Shown here: positions 59,168 to 64,000 of the stretch, piece after piece
Layout: each line of letters opens with the position of its first letter
How positions within the stretch are numbered: the first letter of the stretch is position 1
Origin: Branchiostoma floridae
Taxonomy: Eukaryota > Chordata > Leptocardii > Amphioxiformes > Branchiostomatidae
Direction of reading: 5' to 3'
DNA: 64,000 nucleotides
Assembly (NCBI RefSeq): GCF_000003815.2
Contig: NC_049993.1
Span: 10,974,623-11,038,622, forward strand
Program-made: the position numbers and the translations under genes
The notes under the pieces: model-generated
Seen by the model: only the letters and a program-made list of their open reading frames with translations
Database searches by the model: none
Told to the model about the DNA's origin: nothing

Positions 59168-61055
59168 TCATCTGGGATGTTTTCGGGCGATGTTTTCAAG
59201 CGCTCTTATCGGATTAATAGGTGTTGGAGGTGTGGTCTGCGCATGTGTCGCCATTGGGATGTCAAAGTTTGCTACGGGTATGCCGTGCAGATATTGGCCC
59301 GGAAGGTGCTTCATGGCGTCTGCAGTGTCCGCCATGACACTGGTGCTGAGGAGACTGCTATGGGGTGCAAGGGTCACCAATGCAGGACACTGCATCATCG
59401 TGTTCATTCCCGTCTGATTGGACGTGGAAATCATGTGACCCAGTGGCCCATGGTTGGCGGATGGGATCACCTGACTCAAAGGGTTTTGATTGGATGAAGA
59501 AGCCACGTGGCTAGGGTTCACGATGACATGATTGGCTGCCGTTGGATTGACCTGAACGTGCGTGGGAACTTGAATGTACTGCGGCACGAAGAACTGTTGC
59601 CCTGTCATCGGGTCAACTACCAACCTCGGTGTTGCGGGAAGCAGCTTGCCTTGCATGCCGGGGACGGGCAGCTGAGGCAGGAACGTCACCAAAGGTCCGG
59701 CCGGCGGCCCGGGACACGCGAGTGTCGTGCTTGGAGTCGTCGTTCTGAACCCACTCGTGCTGCCGGATACTAGTGACGTGTGCATGTTCGCCAGGCTGGT
59801 TAAAGGGTTGGGCATCAACACCGGTCCGGTGGTGGCTGTTGAGACGCATGATGGACTCGAGAGCATGGTGACTAGTCTCGACTTGGTCGCAGTCGGATGT
59901 GACGTCACCGTTGTACTTGAGGCGACCGAGGCCTCCACGGAGATGGGCGGTGACGAGCTCGGTGATGACATCACCTCGGACATTGGAGAACTGTCTCCTG
60001 CAGACGCCACCGCAACAGACAGAGTGGGTGGTGACGTTTGCGTGACGTCAGAGGGGCAGGATGACGTAGTGACGGAAGTCGTCGGGGATAGGACCGGGGC
60101 GGTTGCCTCACCGTTCACGACATCTATCTCACTACTGGCGCTTCTGCGGTCTGCGTTCTCTGTGTCGTCTGCAGATTTTTCCTCCATTTTTTCCTCCTCC
60201 GGGATAGCCTTTACCGGACTTGAGCACTTCCGGGTCCCGTTGGAGAGCAGAGCACGGTTAAACCTGGACGTGACCGTGACGTTAGACGGAAGTGGCACGC
60301 TCTGTGCGCTGGTGTTCGCCCCTTGGTTCAAGTGGTTGTCCCTCACACCAGGTTCCCTGATGCCAAAGTTGATGACAGAGCCAAACTTTCCATTTGAGAG
60401 ACCCCTGGCGGCAGGGCCTCGTGTCTGCAGGTGACACAGTAGCCGAAGGAAGCGCACATCCTACGGAAACAGCATGGAAATCGTCGGTTACTTTTTATGC
60501 ACAAAAACAAAATGAATTATTTTCTGACGGCATTCTGTCTATAGATAAGGGGATCCAGATCACAAAGAAACAAGCAAACAAACACAAACATGAGCTCATT
60601 GCCAGAGGTGCCATTACAAGTAGTTGTTCTCACCTGCGGATTCATCCCTTCCACCTCCGCCAGGTAGCGTGCCACCTCCTTCACACACTCCCGGTACCCT
60701 TCTTCAAAATGACGCATGTCAACTTCGTCTCGCTTCGGGTCACCTGAAAATACGTTTAAGTAGATTAGTTGTAAACCAACCATGAACGCTATCGCACTTT
60801 TAGCCCCAAAGCATGGAAAGGTTACTTTTCAGATCACTTAGATAAAATAGATTAAAATGATGATAAAGATCACGCTTGGGGTACCAATATATCACGCGAG
60901 TATCATGTGATCATCACGTGACCGCCCTAACCTGGGTCTCCAGTGTTGCTGTCCCTGTTCTCCTGTCCCTTCATGTTGGACTGGATGTGTTTGACGTATG
61001 ACACCGCCATCTCCAGAACCTCGGCCTTCTCCAGCTTCCCAGAAAGACCTCGTCT
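59168..61055 (-). CDS. bHLH-Orange transcriptional repressor (Hes/Hey/clockwork-orange superfamily), 3' part
   Basis: Three exons visible, 61,055-60,932, 60,743-60,634 and 60,460-59,168, all GT-AG with matching phases. The first gives the end of the loop and helix 2 (GKLEKAEVLEMAVSYVKHIQ). The second and the start of the third give the Orange domain (HFEEGYRECVKEVARYLAEV, then DVRFLRLLCHLQ). The intron inside the bHLH loop is at the position usual for Hes-type genes. The remaining 410 or so residues are Ser/Thr/Pro/Gln-rich and end IARKHPR, with no WRPW or YRPW Groucho tetrapeptide. That, and the KHIQ helix 2, favour a clockwork-orange/Dec-like group over classical Hes or Hey, but this is tentative. 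Basic region and helix 1 must lie upstream of 61,055 or outside the window. It would bind E/N-box DNA as a dimer and repress. Confidence 0.85.
60915..60920. promoter_or_regulatory. CACGTG E-box in an intron of the bHLH-O gene
   Basis: A canonical E-box 12 bp into the intron after the helix 2 exon. A CATGTG-type motif lies 10 bp away. Could allow auto- or clock-type regulation if the gene is cwo/Dec-like; weak on its own. Confidence 0.25.
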
Positions 61056-64000
61056 CTAGAATTTAGAACGAAAATGTTATTGAAAACAAGACACGAGATC
61101 CAACCTTCTTTTTTGGCTAACAACTTTCGTTCAACTCTCCATTGCTTAGCCCTTGATTGAAGAGAAAAGCTATGGCGAAGTCAAATCGTAATATGATATC
61201 CACTTGAGAACCAACTACGATCAAAGCCGGCCTCCGAACTGATAGTCTCAGGAGAACCGAGACATTCAGCAGTTCGCTTGTCAACTCTGGCTTCAGCTGG
61301 GATATTGAATGACATATTCATAAGGACCGTTCAGCGAGATCCAGGATAATCATCACCACCTTTCTTCAATTTTGATCCAATCACCGCCGCCAGCGCGACC
61401 TTAAGGAACAGATGCCCGAAGAACAGTCTTATATCGATCTGATGATATCATTTCTGACAAGTGGAGCGTTGCGTGCTGCCCGTCCTCCCCTTCCCTGTTG
61501 GGGCAGACAGGCGAGGCAGGCGCGCTGACAGATGGAGTCGTTGGCGTGCATACAGCTGAGCTGTGATATCCGCCATGCGTGGCAAACTGCGCAGCCGGGG
61601 AGATCTGTTGTACTTAGCGTGAAAACTCATCTGTGTTGTTAAAAATAACATCATGAAAGAGTTATATATTCTTTCAACTCAACTCAAGGAAATTTAAAGT
61701 TGCCTAATTTTCGGACCTTCTTCATGGTGAGTGGTACCAGTTGCTCGCTGCGATCACGTGCTCAGAGCAACCTGGTCAGTTATCCTGAAGAATGTTCGGT
61801 TTGAATTTCTTTTCGTCTCTAAAAAGATTTACTCTGTCATGAAATGCATCATAAGAACTCACAGCAATCTCACTACAGCCCAATTCAATCTTACGGCTGG
61901 ATATGCGAACATGCAGACTTAGAATCCAGCCAACAACCATCCATATTGTGAATGGATAGGCCTTGTAGTTACTTTTGCCAGTTTTGGTACTATTAGTTCA
62001 ACTTTGCTTTCAATGTTCCAAAGGAGATGAGAATGCAGCCCTAATGTCCTCTCTTAAGAGGAGACAATCAGACGGCACAGTTTAGCATCAGGAGATAAAT
62101 CCTTGGCACTGTTTCAACCATCTATTTCTAAATGCCTTGTATGCATGGTGTTCCACATGTCTGGCTCATCAGTCTGATTTCCTCGTTTAAAGACTTTCCC
62201 AGAAAAGCCTTCTCTGATCTCATCACTGTAAAAGCAATGTGTAACTCCTACGCTAGCCTGGTGCCGTTATCTTCTGGTGATCTCCTCGGTACTGGGAATG
62301 TCGCTCATCCGCCGAGGTCTATCAGTATACTCCGGTGAAGTTTTACGAGGTGGGATTCAGCTATGCTACCTTGTGTAATTCCTTGTTACGGGGTGTATGG
62401 AATCAGAAAGATTGGTTGTCAGAGTAACCGACTGTATAAAGATCTAGTCAATGGTGACACGACCCGTGGTATGGTACCAGACTACTCTTTCTCCCTCCTC
62501 TAGTCTTAAAATTTCCCCGAGTTTTCCTGCCTCTGACCCTTCTGACAGACTGCCCGCTCCTCCCGGTCTTATTAATGATCCAATTGTGCCGGTTGTCACG
62601 TTCCTTTCCCCCCCAAGACACTCCGTCTTTAGAACCCATTAGGGGCTGCGTGCGAGGCGTGCTCCTGTCCAGACACGCCAGATTAGCGATGGAAGAGGGA
62701 GACAAGCCCCGCGAAGTCCCGCGCCTATCGCAGCCCCGCACGGCCTGACCAACCCGCTTCATGGCCGCGACCTTGACAATGAAAAAGTTATTTCTAATTT
62801 CACCTTTGTTTCTTTCTAATCAAGCTATTACAGACAATATTATTTTTGTGGTTATTAGGTCTAAAATAAAACCCAAGGCTACCCTTTATGACATTTGATG
62901 AATATAATTTTTTTCGGATTTTATAAAAAAAAGTCGCACTTATTCTGAATAATTCAAATAAATCTAGAAAAAAAGTTTTACCGGGTGAATGAAAGCTCTG
63001 ATATGCTCATTACTATTTATAAAGACAAAGTTAATGTTGAACATCTGTTTGCTCCGAAACAAATAAAACTTATTGACGTCATAGGCGAAAACTTGTAAAT
63101 GTTTTACCTTGTTTGCTTTTATGTGATTTTAATGTTGTTTTCTCGTAAATCCGTGGAACACATCTCTGCAGGACGCGCCTGTCATAAAAACGTTCAGAAA
63201 AGTTTTCTAATTAAAGTAACCTTGAGGAAGAAACTTTTTCCTAAGTACACCTTTCCCTAGAGATCTTCTCATGAAATGTTGAGGTTGTAAAATGGCTACA
63301 TCGGCCTTGAACAATCACTCTTCGTCTTCTAATATCTAGTTAGCTCAGATAAAGCAGCAGGAAGAAAAGTTCGTAAATGCTCCTGGGACTGTGATGCGCT
63401 TCAATACTAGAGATAAAGAAATGATTTTGATTGAAAGCACCGAATTCAACATATTGAGGCGGTCTAGTTCATTGCCATATGACATGCAGTTTGTTGTCAC
63501 ACCCAATTGTAATTGTTCACAGCAGCAGAATGTTCCTGGTAAAACGATCACTGTGGTTGGCAGTAAAAGCTGTGTGCTTTCCCTGTTGAGAGTTAAATTC
63601 ACATTAATGAATATATGACCTCCAGGGGTGGCAATGATACAACGTCTGAACAGTTTCAGGCGTTGCTATTATGTTTCTGTCTCAATGGTGTTAATGACAT
63701 TTAAAACGACCAGACCATGCTTGTTTTTAAAATCCATGGAGAGTTTCCCGGTAACAGAGCGGTATCCACACGCCCGTGCCGTTTGAAGCAGAGCGAACAT
63801 GTCACCTGTCCTGTCGGCACACATCACGGTCCCGCCGTCCCCGCTACCACATCGATCCGGCCGCTAATTCAACACAGAAAAAACGTCCGATTTCCGACGG
63901 CTGAATCCCTTTAATTACCGGCTCGTCCGTCCAGGTCACTTCCACCCAAAAGCAAAGCAAACCAGGTGTGTAAGCACTCCCTACTCGCGCCGTCTGTCCC
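61056..64000. other. Probable intron or upstream sequence of the bHLH-O gene
   Basis: I searched for the basic region and helix 1 (RRRDRIN-like) on the minus strand and did not find it. GC-rich patches at about 61.4-61.6, 62.5-62.75 and 63.75-63.9 kb might be regulatory or first exons. No other gene is supported. Confidence 0.4.

Noticed and set aside
59727-60434. 235-codon plus-strand open frame opposite the bHLH-O gene
   Set aside because: It is antisense to a coding exon with clear splice sites and domain continuity; its length follows from the codon composition of the real gene.
1-64000. tRNA, rRNA genes or CRISPR arrays
   Set aside because: No B-box (GGTTCGANTCC) paired with an A-box was seen, no rRNA-like blocks, and the only regularly spaced repeat array (27.04 kb) has hairpin units with variable spacing in an animal genome, not repeat-spacer structure.

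Overview
The window looks like genomic DNA from an invertebrate deuterostome, most consistent with amphioxus (Branchiostoma). Reasons: spliced animal genes with short GT-AG introns, deuterostome-type gene families (a Cerberus/DAN antagonist, an NXPE-type enzyme, PIGW, a METTL21-type methyltransferase, a Hes-superfamily repressor), moderate GC, and many fold-back repeats whose ends read ATCTCCAAGCAG. The species is inference; nothing was searched. Gene identities rest on reading the translations.

Layout. 1-323: probable last exon of a + strand gene. 806-7134: spliced-looking minus-strand exons of one or two unidentified genes, starting in a CpG-rich segment at 7.1-7.6 kb. 7.6-17.6 kb: no gene seen, fold-back elements. 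17,634-21,759 (-): PIGW, nearly complete, one exon apparently lost in an N gap. 23,673-25,168 (-): METTL21-type protein methyltransferase, also interrupted by an N gap. 26.1-29.3 kb: a repeat-rich segment with two exact direct repeats, a pyrimidine tract and an array of five hairpin-forming repeats with paired base changes in the stems. 33,798-36,566 (+): four-exon NXPE/PC-esterase gene. 37,024-39,303: a LINE insertion with a 12-bp target-site duplication and a 5' inversion of twin-priming type. 39,873 (+): an orphan first-exon candidate. 46,127-47,122 (-): Cerberus/DAN-type secreted BMP/Nodal antagonist with a TATA promoter near 47.9 kb. 47.9-59.1 kb: intergenic. 59,168-61,055 (-): 3' part of a bHLH-Orange repressor whose first exons lie outside the window.

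The genes do not form a pathway. PIGW acts in GPI-anchor synthesis, METTL21-type enzymes methylate lysines, NXPE proteins are secretory-pathway or surface proteins, and Cerberus and the bHLH-O gene are developmental regulators flanked by large non-coding tracts, as is usual for such genes.

The strongest unusual signals are the twin-primed LINE, the covarying hairpin array at 27.04-27.45 kb, the exact direct repeats joined at a 6-base microhomology around 26.42 kb, a MITE inserted in a GATGYA microsatellite, and a 24-bp perfect palindrome just upstream of PIGW.
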